From Pseudorhodoferax aquiterrae (lineage in GTDB: Bacteria; Pseudomonadota; Gammaproteobacteria; Burkholderiales; Burkholderiaceae_C): a stretch of DNA of 64,000 nt. Shown piece after piece: positions 8,807 to 17,966 of the stretch; position 1 is the stretch's first letter, and every line of letters starts with the position of its first letter. The position numbers were made by a program, and so were the translations under genes. The notes under the pieces were generated by a model that was not told where the DNA came from, did no database searches, and was given only the letters and a program-made list of their open reading frames with translations. The DNA is taken from assembly GCF_014652235.1 (NCBI RefSeq), contig NZ_BMYK01000019.1:62001-126000 (forward strand). Reading direction: 5' to 3'.

Positions 8807-10408
8807 TCAGTGCGCGTGCGGCCGCAATGCGAAGCCGGCTTGCGGCTGGTCGCGGTAGCGCTCCTTGAGCACGCGGCGCAGCAGCTTGCCGTTGTCCATG
8901 CGCGGCAGGTCGGCATCGAACACCACGGAACGCGGCAGCTTGGTGCGCGCCAGCCGGCCCTGCAGGTAGTCCAGCAGGGCCTGGGCGCGCGCCGCATCGG
9001 CGCTGAGGCCGGGGCGCAGGCGCACGACGGCCTTGGGCACCTCGCTGAAGTCGGCGTCGGGCACGCCGACCACCCCCACGTCGTCCACGTCCGGGTTTGC
9101 CGCCAGCGAGTCCTCGATCTCCTTGGGATAGACGTTGACGCCGCCGGACAGGATCAGGTCGGCGCGCCGGTCGCTCAGAAACAAGTAGCCGTCCGCGTCC
9201 AAGTGGCCAATGTCACCGTAGGTGGCCCAGCCCTGCGCGTTGTACAGCCCGCGCGTCTTGTCGGCGTCGTTGAGGTAACTGGCGCCGGACATGCCCGAGA
9301 AGTAGATCGCGCCGATCTCGCCGGCGGGCAGCTCGGTGCCGTCCTCGCCGACGATGTGCACGCCGCAGCCCAGCGCCTTGCCGACCGTGCCAGGCCGCGC
9401 GCGCCATTCCTGCGGCCCGGCCACCGTGATGCCCACGCCCTCCGAACCGGCGTAGTACTCGTGGATCACGTCGCCCCACCAGTCCAGCATCGCGCGCTTG
9501 ACCTCCACGGGGCAGGGCGCGGCCGCATGGATGGCCACGCGCAGCGACGACAGGTCGTACCGCGTGCGCACTTGCTCGGGCAGGCGCAGCAGGCGGCCGA
9601 ACATGGTCGGCACCCACTGGCTGTGGCTCACGCGGTGGCGTTCGATCAAGGCCAGCGCCTGTTCGGCATCGAACTTCGGCATGACCACGGCCGTGCCGCC
9701 CAGGCCGATCACGCGCAGCGTGTAGCGCAACGGTGCCGCGTGGTACAGCGGCGCGGGCGAGAGGTAGACCGTGTCGGCGCCGAATCCGTAGAGCTGGCGC
9801 CAGCTGTCGATGTCGGGCGGCACCTGGCCGGCCGGCAGGCGTGGCGCCAGTGCGCGCTTGACGCCCTTGGGCCGGCCTGTGGTGCCCGAGGAGTACAGCA
9901 GGTCGCGGCCCTGCGGGCGCTGCGTGAGCTGGTCCCAGCGGGCCGCCAGTTGGTCCGCGGGCACGCTGGCCAGCGCCTCCTCGTAGCCCAGCCAGCCCTC
10001 GCGCTGGCCGTCGAGCAGCACGCGCGTGAGACCCGGTGGCAGATCCAGCCCCGCGCCCGGCCCCTCCAGCATCTTCTGCGAGGCCACGAACACGCGGGCG
10101 CCGCAGTCGCGCAGCAGGTAGTCGATCTCGCCGGGCGCGAGCTGCGTGCCGATGGGCGTGTGGTACAGGCCCGCGCGTTCGGCGCCCAGCGCCAGCTCGA
10201 GGAGCTCGGCGCGGTTCTCCAGCAGCATCGCGATGCCGTCGCCGGGTGCGAGGCCCAGGGCGCCGAGCCAGGCGGCGATGCGCGCGGCACGCAGCGCGAG
10301 GGTTCCGTGCGTGACGACGCGGCCGCTGCCGCCGTCGATGAAGGCCGGCTTGTCAGCCGCGACGCCGCCCGGCAAAGGGGGCAGCCACCCGGGAAGCGGA
10401 TCGGTCAT
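8807..10408 (-). CDS. AMP-dependent acyl-CoA ligase
   Basis: A 533-residue ANL-superfamily enzyme that activates a carboxylic acid with ATP and CoA. It shows the AMP-binding P-loop YSSGTTGRPKGV, the A5-type motif EYYAGSEGVG, the hinge YGDIGHLDADGYLFLSDR and the C-terminal catalytic lysine in PRMDNGKLLRR. Its substrate cannot be read from the sequence; bile acid, long-chain or aromatic acids are all possible. Transcribed divergently from the crotonase gene 164 bases away, which suggests they serve one catabolic pathway. Confidence 0.88.
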   Translation of the reverse strand: MTDPLPGWLPPLPGGVAADKPAFIDGGSGRVVTHGTLALRAARIAAWLGALGLAPGDGIAMLLENRAELLELALGAERAGLYHTPIGTQLAPGEIDYLLRDCGARVFVASQKMLEGPGAGLDLPPGLTRVLLDGQREGWLGYEEALASVPADQLAARWDQLTQRPQGRDLLYSSGTTGRPKGVKRALAPRLPAGQVPPDIDSWRQLYGFGADTVYLSPAPLYHAAPLRYTLRVIGLGGTAVVMPKFDAEQALALIERHRVSHSQWVPTMFGRLLRLPEQVRTRYDLSSLRVAIHAAAPCPVEVKRAMLDWWGDVIHEYYAGSEGVGITVAGPQEWRARPGTVGKALGCGVHIVGEDGTELPAGEIGAIYFSGMSGASYLNDADKTRGLYNAQGWATYGDIGHLDADGYLFLSDRRADLILSGGVNVYPKEIEDSLAANPDVDDVGVVGVPDADFSEVPKAVVRLRPGLSADAARAQALLDYLQGRLARTKLPRSVVFDADLPRMDNGKLLRRVLKERYRDQPQAGFALRPHAH

Positions 10409-10572
10409 GCAAACTCGTGGAAGGCTCGGGACATTTCATGATCCCGTGCTGCTGCGGCAGCACGGACCCGTGATTACCCCGAACCTGTCGCACAGGCAAC
10501 AGGCCGGCGGCCCAAAGCTTCCAACACTTGCCGCAGCGCGATCCCGCGCATCCTCTTCGAAAGGACGACGCC

Positions 10573-11337
10573 ATGGCAGACAGCCTTCAAACCGAAGTGC
10601 ACGGCAACGTGCTCGTGATGACCATGCACCGGCCCGAGGCGCGCAACGCCATGGACCGCGCCACGTCCGAGGCACTGGCCGCCGCGCTCGACGAACTCGA
10701 TGCGCGCGACGATCTGCGGCTGGGCGTCGTCACGGGTTCCGGTGGCACCTTTTGCTCGGGCATGGACCTCAAGGGCTTCCTGCGTGGCGAGCGGCCCATG
10801 GTCGAAGGCCGTGGCTTCGCCGGCCTGACCGAGCGGCCGCCGCGCAAGGTGCTGATCGCCGCGGTGGAAGGCTACGCACTCGCGGGCGGCTTCGAGATGG
10901 TGCTCGCCTGCGACCTCGTCGTCGCCTCGCGTGCGGCCAAGTTCGGTCTGCCGGAAGCCAAGCGCGGCCTGGTCGCATCCGCTGGCGGGCTCATGCGCCT
11001 GCCGCGCCGCATCCCCTACCACGTCGCCATGGAGTTCGCGCTCACGGGCGACATGCTGGACGCCGAACGTGCCCACGCGCTGGGGCTCGTGAACCGGCTG
11101 GCCGAACCGGGCCAGGCCCTGGCCGGTGCACTGCAGCTGGCCGAGAGCGTGGCGGCCAACGGCCCGCTGGCCGTGGCCACGAGCAAGCGCATCGTGAGCG
11201 AGTCGGCCGACTGGAGCCAGGCCGAGATGTTCGAGCGCCAAAAGCCCATCGCGGCACCGGTGTTCACTTCGTCCGACGCGCGCGAGGGCTCGGCCGCGTT
11301 CGCGGAAAAGCGCAAGCCGAACTGGACCGGCCGTTGA
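10573..11337 (+). CDS. Enoyl-CoA hydratase/isomerase family (crotonase)
   Basis: A 254-residue crotonase-fold protein expected to hydrate or isomerise an enoyl-CoA. The oxyanion-hole segment SGGTFCSGMDLK is present, and both glutamates that act as acid/base in enoyl-CoA hydratases are kept (ALAGGFEMVLACD and FGLPEAKRG). The start at 10573 is chosen over an upstream in-frame Met because AAAGGA lies seven bases before it. Stops immediately next to the stop of the convergent nikR-like gene. Probably works with the divergent acyl-CoA ligase. Confidence 0.88.
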   Translation: MADSLQTEVHGNVLVMTMHRPEARNAMDRATSEALAAALDELDARDDLRLGVVTGSGGTFCSGMDLKGFLRGERPMVEGRGFAGLTERPPRKVLIAAVEGYALAGGFEMVLACDLVVASRAAKFGLPEAKRGLVASAGGLMRLPRRIPYHVAMEFALTGDMLDAERAHALGLVNRLAEPGQALAGALQLAESVAANGPLAVATSKRIVSESADWSQAEMFERQKPIAAPVFTSSDAREGSAAFAEKRKPNWTGR

Positions 11338-11826
11338 TCAGCTGAGCGGCTTTTGGTGCTGGTGCCGCGCCAGCCCATGGCCGTGCGTGTGGCCATGGTC
11401 GGGGGCCGCCAGCGGCACCAGGTGCATGGCGCCGTGCCGCACGCCGCGCAAGGCCACCAGCCGCTCGGCACAGGCCTGCACCGCGGCGAGCGGGCCGCGC
11501 AGCACGGCGGTCTCCAGGCAGTCCTCGTGGTCCAGGTGCGTGTGCAGGCTGCTGACCACGAGGTCGTGGTGTTCGTGCTGCAGGTCCAGCACGCGCCGCG
11601 CCACGGTCTGGTCGTAGTGGTCGTAGACGTAGCTGACCGTGGCCACGCACCAGGGGTTCATGGGCGTGAAGGCCGCGCTGGCCGGGGCCGCCAGCGAGGC
11701 ATCGCCCAGGCGTGAGCGGATCAGGTCGCGCACGGCTTCGGAGCGGTTCTCGTAGCCCTTGGCGGCGATCAGTGCGTCGAACTGCCGGGCCAGCGCATCG
11801 TCCAGCGAGATGGTGAAGCGTTGCAT
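11338..11826 (-). CDS. nikR: NikR-type nickel-responsive repressor
   Basis: A 162-residue regulator. Residues 1-45 are a ribbon-helix-helix DNA-binding domain (MQRFTISLDDALARQFDALI, ENRSEAVRDLIRSRL). The C-terminal ACT-like domain carries the nickel ligands of NikR with exact family spacing: His84, His95, His97 and Cys103. A His-rich tail (HGHTHGHGLARHQHQ, about 143-159) may bind extra metal. No nickel importer, hydrogenase or urease gene is in the window, so its targets must lie elsewhere. The start at 11826 gives the conserved RHH N-terminus. Confidence 0.88.
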   Translation of the reverse strand: MQRFTISLDDALARQFDALIAAKGYENRSEAVRDLIRSRLGDASLAAPASAAFTPMNPWCVATVSYVYDHYDQTVARRVLDLQHEHHDLVVSSLHTHLDHEDCLETAVLRGPLAAVQACAERLVALRGVRHGAMHLVPLAAPDHGHTHGHGLARHQHQKPLS

Positions 11827-12007
11827 GCGCGCGAGTGTGCCGCATTGCCATGGCAGTGCCGTGGCCACCGGCACCCGTCCCCGTCGTCCTTGTGCACCGC
11901 CGCAGTGCATGCAGCGGCGTGACTGTCATCAAGGCGTGTGACAAACGCATACCACCTTCAGTGTTTTCCTGGGGCGGGGTGGTTTTCTTCTTCGGTACAG
12001 TTCTTGA

Positions 12008-12024
12008 TAGGTCGGTTGGACCTA
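12008..12024. promoter_or_regulatory. Palindrome upstream of phaB
   Basis: TAGGTC-GGTTG-GACCTA has perfect 6-bp arms around a 5-base spacer. It lies 17 bases before the phaB start, next to the ribosome binding site CGGAGA (12028-12032), so it could be an operator or a hairpin affecting translation. No regulator is assigned. Confidence 0.45.
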
Positions 12025-12041
12025 CTACGGAGATTTTTGAA

Positions 12042-12779
12042 ATGACACAGAAGATCGCTTACGTCACCGGCGGCATGGGCGGCATCGGAACCGCCATCTG
12101 CCGGCGCCTGCACAAGGAAGGCTTCAAGGTGATCGCTGGCTGCGGCCCAACGCGCGACCACGCCAAGTGGATCGCTGAACAGGCGGCCCAGGGCTACACC
12201 TTCCACGCCTCCGTGGGCAACGTAGGCAATTGGGACTCGACCGTCGAGGCCTTCACCAAGGCCAAGGCCGAGCACGGCAGCATCGACGTGCTGGTCAACA
12301 ACGCCGGCATCACCAAGGACCGCATGTTCCTCAAGATGACGCGCGAGGACTGGGACGCCGTGATCGAGACCAACCTGAACTCCATGTTCAACGTCACCAA
12401 GCAGGTGGTGGGCGACATGGTCGAGAAGGGCTGGGGCCGCATCATCAACATCTCCTCCGTGAACGGCGAGAAGGGCCAGGCCGGCCAGACCAACTACTCG
12501 GCCGCCAAGGCCGGCATGCACGGCTTCACGATGGCGCTGGCCCAGGAATTGGCCAACAAGGGCGTGACGGTCAACACCGTGAGCCCGGGCTACATCGGCA
12601 CCGACATGGTCAAGGCGATCCGCCAGGACGTGCTGGACAAGATCGTCGCCACCATCCCCGTCAAGCGTCTGGGCCAGCCCGAGGAGATCGCCTCCATCAT
12701 CGCCTGGCTCGCCTCCGACGAAGGCGGCTACTCGACCGGGGCCGACTTCTCGGTCAACGGCGGCCTGCACATGGGCTGA
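12042..12779 (+). CDS. phaB: Acetoacetyl-CoA reductase
   Basis: A 245-residue short-chain dehydrogenase that reduces acetoacetyl-CoA to (R)-3-hydroxybutyryl-CoA with NADPH, the second step of polyhydroxybutyrate synthesis. It shows the cofactor loop TGGMGGIG, NNAG, catalytic Ser139, Tyr152 and Lys156 (SSVNGEKGQAGQTNYSAAKAG), and the PhaB-typical C-terminus GADFSVNGGLHMG. The frame runs far upstream, but ATG 12042 gives the conserved N-terminus. It stands alone, about 44 kb from phaC-phaA, and has its own terminator. Confidence 0.94.
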   Translation: MTQKIAYVTGGMGGIGTAICRRLHKEGFKVIAGCGPTRDHAKWIAEQAAQGYTFHASVGNVGNWDSTVEAFTKAKAEHGSIDVLVNNAGITKDRMFLKMTREDWDAVIETNLNSMFNVTKQVVGDMVEKGWGRIINISSVNGEKGQAGQTNYSAAKAGMHGFTMALAQELANKGVTVNTVSPGYIGTDMVKAIRQDVLDKIVATIPVKRLGQPEEIASIIAWLASDEGGYSTGADFSVNGGLHMG

Positions 12780-12802
12780 CGCAGGCCTGCGGCCTGCGCG
12801 CA

Positions 12803-12826
12803 AGAACCCGCTTCGGCGGGTTTTTT
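12803..12826 (+). terminator. Intrinsic terminator after phaB
   Basis: AACCCGC (12805-12811), TTCG loop, GCGGGTT (12816-12822), then T to 12826. It lies 25 bases after the phaB stop. Confidence 0.9.
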
Positions 12827-12904
12827 CGTTTCCGGGGCTGGGGGCGCGCAGGCCTACGGTAAATTGCCCGCAGAACACCAGGCCAAGCCCGAAAGACACG
12901 CCCC

Positions 12905-14605
12905 ATGCCGCACAGCGTCTCCCTGATCAGCACGATCGCCGTCGGTCTGGGCCTGGCCTTGGTGTTCGGCTTCCTGGCCTCGCTGGTACGGCTGCCGGCC
13001 CTGGTGGGCTACCTGCTGGCCGGCATTGTGATCGGCCCGTTCACGCCCGGCTTCGTGGCCGATGCGGAGATCGCGGCGCAGCTGGCCGAGATCGGCGTGA
13101 TGCTGCTGATGTTCGGCGTGGGCCTGCACTTCTCGCTCGACGACCTGTTGGCCGTGCGCAAGATCGCGCTGCCCGGCGCCGTGGTGCAGATGGCGGTGGC
13201 CACGGCCCTGGGCATGGCGCTGGCCACGCTGTGGGGATGGAACCTGGGCGGCGCGCTGGTGTTCGGCCTGTCGCTGTCGGTGGCCAGCACCGTGGTGTTG
13301 CTGCGCGCGCTGGAGAGCCGTGGCATGCTCGATTCCTTCAACGGCCGCATCGCCGTGGGCTGGTTGGTTGTCGAAGACCTGGCCATGGTGCTGGTGCTGG
13401 TGCTGCTGCCGCCGCTGGGCGGCTGGCTGGCCGGCGGCCAGGTCGCCGATGCCAATGCGCTGTGGAAGACGCTGGGCCTCACGCTGCTGCAGGTCGGCGG
13501 CTTCGTCGCGCTGATGCTGATCGTGGGCCGCCGGCTGTTTCCCTGGCTGCTCTGGCAGGTGCAGCGCACGGGCTCGCGCGAGCTGTTCACGCTGTGCGTG
13601 GTGGCGGCCGCGGTCAGCATCGCGTTCGGCTCCACGGCGCTGTTCGGCGTGTCGTTCGCGCTGGGCGCCTTCTTCGCCGGCATGGTCATGCGCGAGTCCG
13701 AGTTCAGCCACCGCGCGGCCGAGGAGTCGCTGCCGCTGCGGGACGCGTTCGCCGTGCTGTTCTTCGTCTCGGTCGGCATGCTGTTCGACCCCATGGTGAT
13801 CGTGCAGCGGCCGCTGCAGGTGATCGGCGTGGTCGGCATCATCATGGTCGGCAAGTCGATCGCCGCGGCGGCGCTGGTGCTGGCCTTCCGCTACCCGCTC
13901 AACACCGCGCTGACGGTGTCGGCCAGCCTGGCGCAGATCGGCGAGTTCTCGTTCATCCTGGTGGGCCTGGGCGCCTCGCTGGGCCTGCTGCCGCCCGAGG
14001 GCCAGAGCCTGGTGCTGGCCGGCGCGCTGATCTCGATTGCGCTGAACCCCGCGGCCTTCTACTTCTCCGAGCCCATGCAGCGCTGGATCCTCGCGCGCTC
14101 GGCCGTCGCGCGGCGCATGGAGGCGCGCGACGACCCCATGGCCGAACTGCCCACGCACACCGAACAGAAGTACCTGGCCCAGCAGGTGGTGCTGGTGGGC
14201 TATGGCCGCGTGGGCCGGCGCATCGCGGCCACCATGCAGGCCCACCACATCCCCTTCGTCGTGGCCGAGCAGAACCGCGAGACGGTGGAGCGGCTGCGTG
14301 GCGAGGGCATGGCCGCGGTGTTCGGCGATGCGTCGGAGCCGGCCACGCTGATCCAGGCCCACATCGCGCGCGCGCGCATGCTGGTCATCGCCACGCCCGA
14401 CTCGCTCAACGTGCGGCAGATGATCGCGGTGGCGCGTGCGCTGAACCCGCAGATCGAGGTGGCCGTGCGCACGCACAGCGAGACCGAGGCGCGCCTGCTC
14501 AACGAGGAGCAGGCCGGCCGCGTGTTCCTGGGCGAGCAGGAGCTGGCCCAGTCCATGGCGCGCCACGTGGTGGAGCGCACCACGGCGGGCGCCGCGGCGC
14601 ATTGA
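12905..14605 (+). CDS. Monovalent cation:proton antiporter-2 (KefB/YbaL type)
   Basis: A 566-residue CPA2 transporter. The N-terminal two thirds hold about 12 membrane spans (LPALVGYLLAGIVIGP, GLSLSVASTVVLLRAL) as in KefB/KefC/YbaL. A C-terminal RCK/TrkA-N domain starts near residue 425 with the nucleotide-binding loop VVLVGYGRVGRR. It would export K+ or Na+ in exchange for protons, gated by a nucleotide or thiol ligand. The YbaL-like layout (N-domain but little beyond it) makes this a better match than KefC proper. Weak ribosome binding site; appears monocistronic, converging on the cytochrome pair. Confidence 0.88.
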   Translation: MPHSVSLISTIAVGLGLALVFGFLASLVRLPALVGYLLAGIVIGPFTPGFVADAEIAAQLAEIGVMLLMFGVGLHFSLDDLLAVRKIALPGAVVQMAVATALGMALATLWGWNLGGALVFGLSLSVASTVVLLRALESRGMLDSFNGRIAVGWLVVEDLAMVLVLVLLPPLGGWLAGGQVADANALWKTLGLTLLQVGGFVALMLIVGRRLFPWLLWQVQRTGSRELFTLCVVAAAVSIAFGSTALFGVSFALGAFFAGMVMRESEFSHRAAEESLPLRDAFAVLFFVSVGMLFDPMVIVQRPLQVIGVVGIIMVGKSIAAAALVLAFRYPLNTALTVSASLAQIGEFSFILVGLGASLGLLPPEGQSLVLAGALISIALNPAAFYFSEPMQRWILARSAVARRMEARDDPMAELPTHTEQKYLAQQVVLVGYGRVGRRIAATMQAHHIPFVVAEQNRETVERLRGEGMAAVFGDASEPATLIQAHIARARMLVIATPDSLNVRQMIAVARALNPQIEVAVRTHSETEARLLNEEQAGRVFLGEQELAQSMARHVVERTTAGAAAH

Positions 14606-15889
14606 TCAGCGCTGCGTGCTGGCGCGCAGCCGGCTCACGTCGAACTCGCTGACGCTCGCCGCCTGGTTGCCCCAGGCGCCGCGCACGTAGGTCAGCACGG
14701 CCGCGATCTCGCGGTCGTTCAAGGTCAGCACGAAGGGCGGCATGCCGTAAGGCCGCGGATTGCCGGCCGTGGCCGGCGTGAAGCCGCCGTGCAGCACGAC
14801 CTGGATCAGGTTCGCAGTGGAGGCCATGGTCACGGCCCGGTTGCCGGCCAGCGGGGGGTAGGCCAGGCCCGCGCCTTCCCCGCGTTCGCCATGGCATTGG
14901 GCGCAATGCTGTTCGTAGCGCTGGCGGCCCAGCGTGGCGGTCTCGGCGCTCGGCGCCACGCGCGCGGGCGGCGGCGGCGCCGGCTGCTGCGGCAGCGCCT
15001 GCAGGTAGACCGCCATGGCACGCAGGTCCTCGCTCGTCAGGTGCTGGGTGCTGCGCAGCACCACCTCGGCCATGGGCCCGGCGGCCCAGCCGCGCGGCGC
15101 GACGCCGTTGCGCAGCAGCGCGACGGCCTCGTCCACGGGCCAGCCGGCCACGCTGGCCTCGCTCTCGGCGGTCAGTGCGGGGGCGTACCAGTTCTGCATC
15201 GGGATCAGACCGCCCGACAGCGGCAGCCGCTCGCTGCTCGCGCCCCAGGCGTTGCGCGTGGTGTGGCAGGCCGCGCAATGGCCCAGGCCACGCACGAGGT
15301 AAGCGCCGCGGTTCCATTCGGCCGTCTGCGCCTCGTCGGGTCGGTACGCACCGGGCCGGAAGTACAGCGCACGCCAGACCGCCAGCGCGGCCTGCTGGTT
15401 GTACGGGAAGCGCAGTTCGTGCGCGCGGTTGGGTTCGGCCACGGCCGGCTGGCTGCGCAGGAAGGCGAACAGCGCGTCCGAGTCCTCCCGCGTGACTTCG
15501 GTGAAGCTCGTGTACGGGAAGGCCGGCACCAGCAGGCGGCCGTCGCGCGAACGGCCATGGTGCATGGCGCGCCAGAACGCAGCGGCACTCCACTGGCCCA
15601 GGCCGTGCTCGGGGTCGGGCGTGAGGTTGCTGCCGTAGACCGTGCCGAAGGGCGTGGGAATGGGCGTGCCGCCGGCAAAGGGTTCGCCGCCGCGGGCCGT
15701 GTGGCAGGCCGCGCAGTTGCCGGCCTTGGCGAGGTAGGCGCCGCGCGCGATGAGCTCCGGTGTGGCCGGGACGGCGGGCTCGGCGACGGAGAGGTCGGGC
15801 TCGCCGCGCACGTTGAGCCACCAGACCAGCGCGCCGGCGGCGGCCAGCAGCAGCACGAGGGCGGTAAGGAACTGCGACAGCCGTTTCAT
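14606..15889 (-). CDS. Tri-haem cytochrome c, membrane-anchored (AdhB-like)
   Basis: A 427-residue periplasmic cytochrome. An uncleaved or Sec-type N-terminal segment (MKRLSQFLTALVLLLAAAGA) precedes three CXXCH haem sites at residues 59-63, 205-209 and 329-333 (CAACH, CAACH, CAQCH). This architecture is that of the cytochrome subunit of membrane alcohol, gluconate and related dehydrogenases, which passes electrons to ubiquinone or an oxidase. No dehydrogenase gene is adjacent. Its start overlaps the stop of the upstream cytochrome gene as ATGA, so the two are co-translated. Confidence 0.88.
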   Translation of the reverse strand: MKRLSQFLTALVLLLAAAGALVWWLNVRGEPDLSVAEPAVPATPELIARGAYLAKAGNCAACHTARGGEPFAGGTPIPTPFGTVYGSNLTPDPEHGLGQWSAAAFWRAMHHGRSRDGRLLVPAFPYTSFTEVTREDSDALFAFLRSQPAVAEPNRAHELRFPYNQQAALAVWRALYFRPGAYRPDEAQTAEWNRGAYLVRGLGHCAACHTTRNAWGASSERLPLSGGLIPMQNWYAPALTAESEASVAGWPVDEAVALLRNGVAPRGWAAGPMAEVVLRSTQHLTSEDLRAMAVYLQALPQQPAPPPPARVAPSAETATLGRQRYEQHCAQCHGERGEGAGLAYPPLAGNRAVTMASTANLIQVVLHGGFTPATAGNPRPYGMPPFVLTLNDREIAAVLTYVRGAWGNQAASVSEFDVSRLRASTQR

Positions 15890-16590
15890 CGCCCACCCCC
15901 GAGCTCGGGCGCGCTGCCGCAGGCCAGGCTGTTGCCCGCAGGGGCCAGTGCCGCGGCCTTGGTTTCGGCCGGCAGGGGCTGGGCCGCGAGCCAGCCCGAG
16001 ACTGCCGCCACGTCCGCATCGGGCAGGCGCTGCGCCACATGCGCCATGCAGTCGGGCGCCAATGCGCGGCGCTGGCCCGTCTTCCAGGCGCCGAGCTGGC
16101 CGTTCAGGTAGTCGCGCGGCAGTCCCAGCAGGCCCGGCACGTTGGGCGCCACGCCGGTCATGGCCGCGCCATGGCATTGCACGCAGGCCGGCAGGCCACG
16201 CGCCGCGTCGCCGTGCTGCACGAGCTGGCGGCCGCGCTCGAGCAGCGCGGCCGGCGCCGCGGCGGCTGCGGGCGCGGGGTAGGGCACATCCAGGGCCGCG
16301 AAGTACTCCGCGATCTCGCGCAGGTAGTCGTCGCTGAGCCGGTCCACCATCTGCGTCATGAGGCCGTAGTGGCGCCGGCCGTCGCGGAAGTTCAGCAACT
16401 GGTGGTAGAGGTAGCCGGCCGGTTTGCCGGCGATGCGCGGGTAGTAGCCATCGGGGCCGGCACGGCCCGCGGGCCCGTGGCAGACCGCGCAGGCCACCAT
16501 GCGCTGGGCCATGGTGTCCTGCACGGTGGGCGGCGCGGCCTGGGCCGCGGTGGCCAGCAGCGTGAAGGCAAGGGACAGGGCTGGGCGCAT
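15886..16590 (-). CDS. Di-haem cytochrome c (c4-like)
   Basis: A 234-residue exported protein: signal peptide MRPALSLAFTLLATAAQA, then two class I cytochrome domains with CAVCH (residues 34-38) and CVQCH (136-140). IAGKPAGYLYHQLLNFRDG is typical of the c4/c553-like family. It would carry electrons in the periplasm. First gene of a two-gene operon with the tri-haem cytochrome (4-base ATGA overlap). The frame is open further upstream, but the start at 16590 yields the signal peptide. Confidence 0.88.
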   Translation of the reverse strand: MRPALSLAFTLLATAAQAAPPTVQDTMAQRMVACAVCHGPAGRAGPDGYYPRIAGKPAGYLYHQLLNFRDGRRHYGLMTQMVDRLSDDYLREIAEYFAALDVPYPAPAAAAAPAALLERGRQLVQHGDAARGLPACVQCHGAAMTGVAPNVPGLLGLPRDYLNGQLGAWKTGQRRALAPDCMAHVAQRLPDADVAAVSGWLAAQPLPAETKAAALAPAGNSLACGSAPELGGGR

Positions 16591-16780
16591 GGCGCGCGTG
16601 GCAGGGCGGGAGTTCACGGCGGTCGATGATGCCCCAAGCGGCCCCGGCAAGACAGCATCAGTTCGCCGGGGCCGGACCGGATCAGATGTCCCCCGGGTGA
16701 CGCCGTCGTCCGTTCCGACGATTCCCCGCGCGGCCGCGCGCGCGCACAGTGCGGGCCTGGCCATCGAAGGGAGACGAGCC

Positions 16781-17965
16781 GTGTCTGGGGCACTGAACGA
16801 CGAAGAACTGCGCTTTCGCGACCAGGTGCGCGATTTCCTCGCGCGCGAACTGACACCCGAGCTGCGCCAGGCCGGCAGGCGCTGCAGCGGCATCTTCACC
16901 GAGTACCACGACGGCAACCGCTGGCACCGCATCCTCGCGCAGCGCGGCTGGAGCGTGCCGCACTGGCCCGTCGAGCATGGCGGCACCGGCTGGACGCCCG
17001 TGCAGCACCACATCTTCGCGAGCGAGCTGGCCGCGGCCGATGCGCCGCCGCGCGCGCCCATGGGGCCGGGCATGGTGGCGCCCGTCATCATCGCCTTCGG
17101 CACGCCCGAGCAGCAGCAGCGCTGGCTGCCCGGCATCCGCAGCGGCGACGACTACTGGTGCCAGGGCTATTCGGAACCCGGCGCGGGCTCGGACCTGGCC
17201 TCGCTGCAGTGCCGCGCCGTGCGCGATGGCGACGACTACGTGATCAACGGCACCAAGATCTGGACCACGCACGCGCAATACGCCAACCGCATGTTCTGCC
17301 TGGTGCGCACGGCCACAGGCGGCAAGCCGCAGGCCGGCATCAGCTTCCTGTGCTTCGACATGGACACGCCCGGCATCACGGTGCGGCCCATCATCAGCAT
17401 CTCGGGCGACCACGAGCTCAACCAGGTGTTCTTCGACAACGTGCGTGTGCCCGTCGCCGGCCGCATCGGCGAGGAGAACCAGGGCTGGACGATCGCCAAG
17501 TACCTGCTGCAGCACGAGCGCGGCGGCAGCTATGCGCCGCAGCTGCGCGCGCGGCTGCGGCGCCAGCGCCGCGCGTTCGCGCAGGCGAACCTGCACGGTG
17601 CGGAGGCCGGCGACCTGGCACTCCAGCTCGCCGAGCTGGAGTGCGCGGTCGATGCGATGGACGCCATGGACATGGCGGCTCTGCGCGCGCAGATGCGCGG
17701 CGAGCCGCGCGGCATCCGGCCGTCCATGGGCAAGACCCTGGGCACCGAGCTGCGCCAGCGCCTGGACGAAGTGGCCGTGGAGATCGCCGCCCAGTACGCG
17801 GCCGTGAGCCTGCTGCTGGACGACCGCCTGGACGGCCCGCTGCCGCTGCCCGAGGACGCCGTCTACGCGATGTCGGCCTACCTCAACGACCGTGCCGCGA
17901 GCATCTACGCCGGCACCAACGAAGTCCAGCGCAACCTCATCGCTGCCCATCTCCTGGCGAACTGA
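16781..17965 (+). CDS. Acyl-CoA dehydrogenase, larger/FAD-binding-type subunit
   Basis: A 394-residue acyl-CoA dehydrogenase. It keeps the FAD- and substrate-binding segments YSEPGAGSDLASLQ, INGTKIWTTHAQYA and the C-terminal AGTNEVQRNLIAAH. At the position of the MCAD catalytic Glu (YEGT) it has Ala (YAGT), so catalysis would need another base or the partner subunit. The start is GTG at 16781, preceded by AAGGGAG; no ATG gives the conserved N-terminus. Followed one base later by a second dehydrogenase, suggesting a heteromeric enzyme of the FadE28-FadE29 kind. Confidence 0.88.
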   Translation: MSGALNDEELRFRDQVRDFLARELTPELRQAGRRCSGIFTEYHDGNRWHRILAQRGWSVPHWPVEHGGTGWTPVQHHIFASELAAADAPPRAPMGPGMVAPVIIAFGTPEQQQRWLPGIRSGDDYWCQGYSEPGAGSDLASLQCRAVRDGDDYVINGTKIWTTHAQYANRMFCLVRTATGGKPQAGISFLCFDMDTPGITVRPIISISGDHELNQVFFDNVRVPVAGRIGEENQGWTIAKYLLQHERGGSYAPQLRARLRRQRRAFAQANLHGAEAGDLALQLAELECAVDAMDAMDMAALRAQMRGEPRGIRPSMGKTLGTELRQRLDEVAVEIAAQYAAVSLLLDDRLDGPLPLPEDAVYAMSAYLNDRAASIYAGTNEVQRNLIAAHLLAN

Positions 17966-17966
17966 T

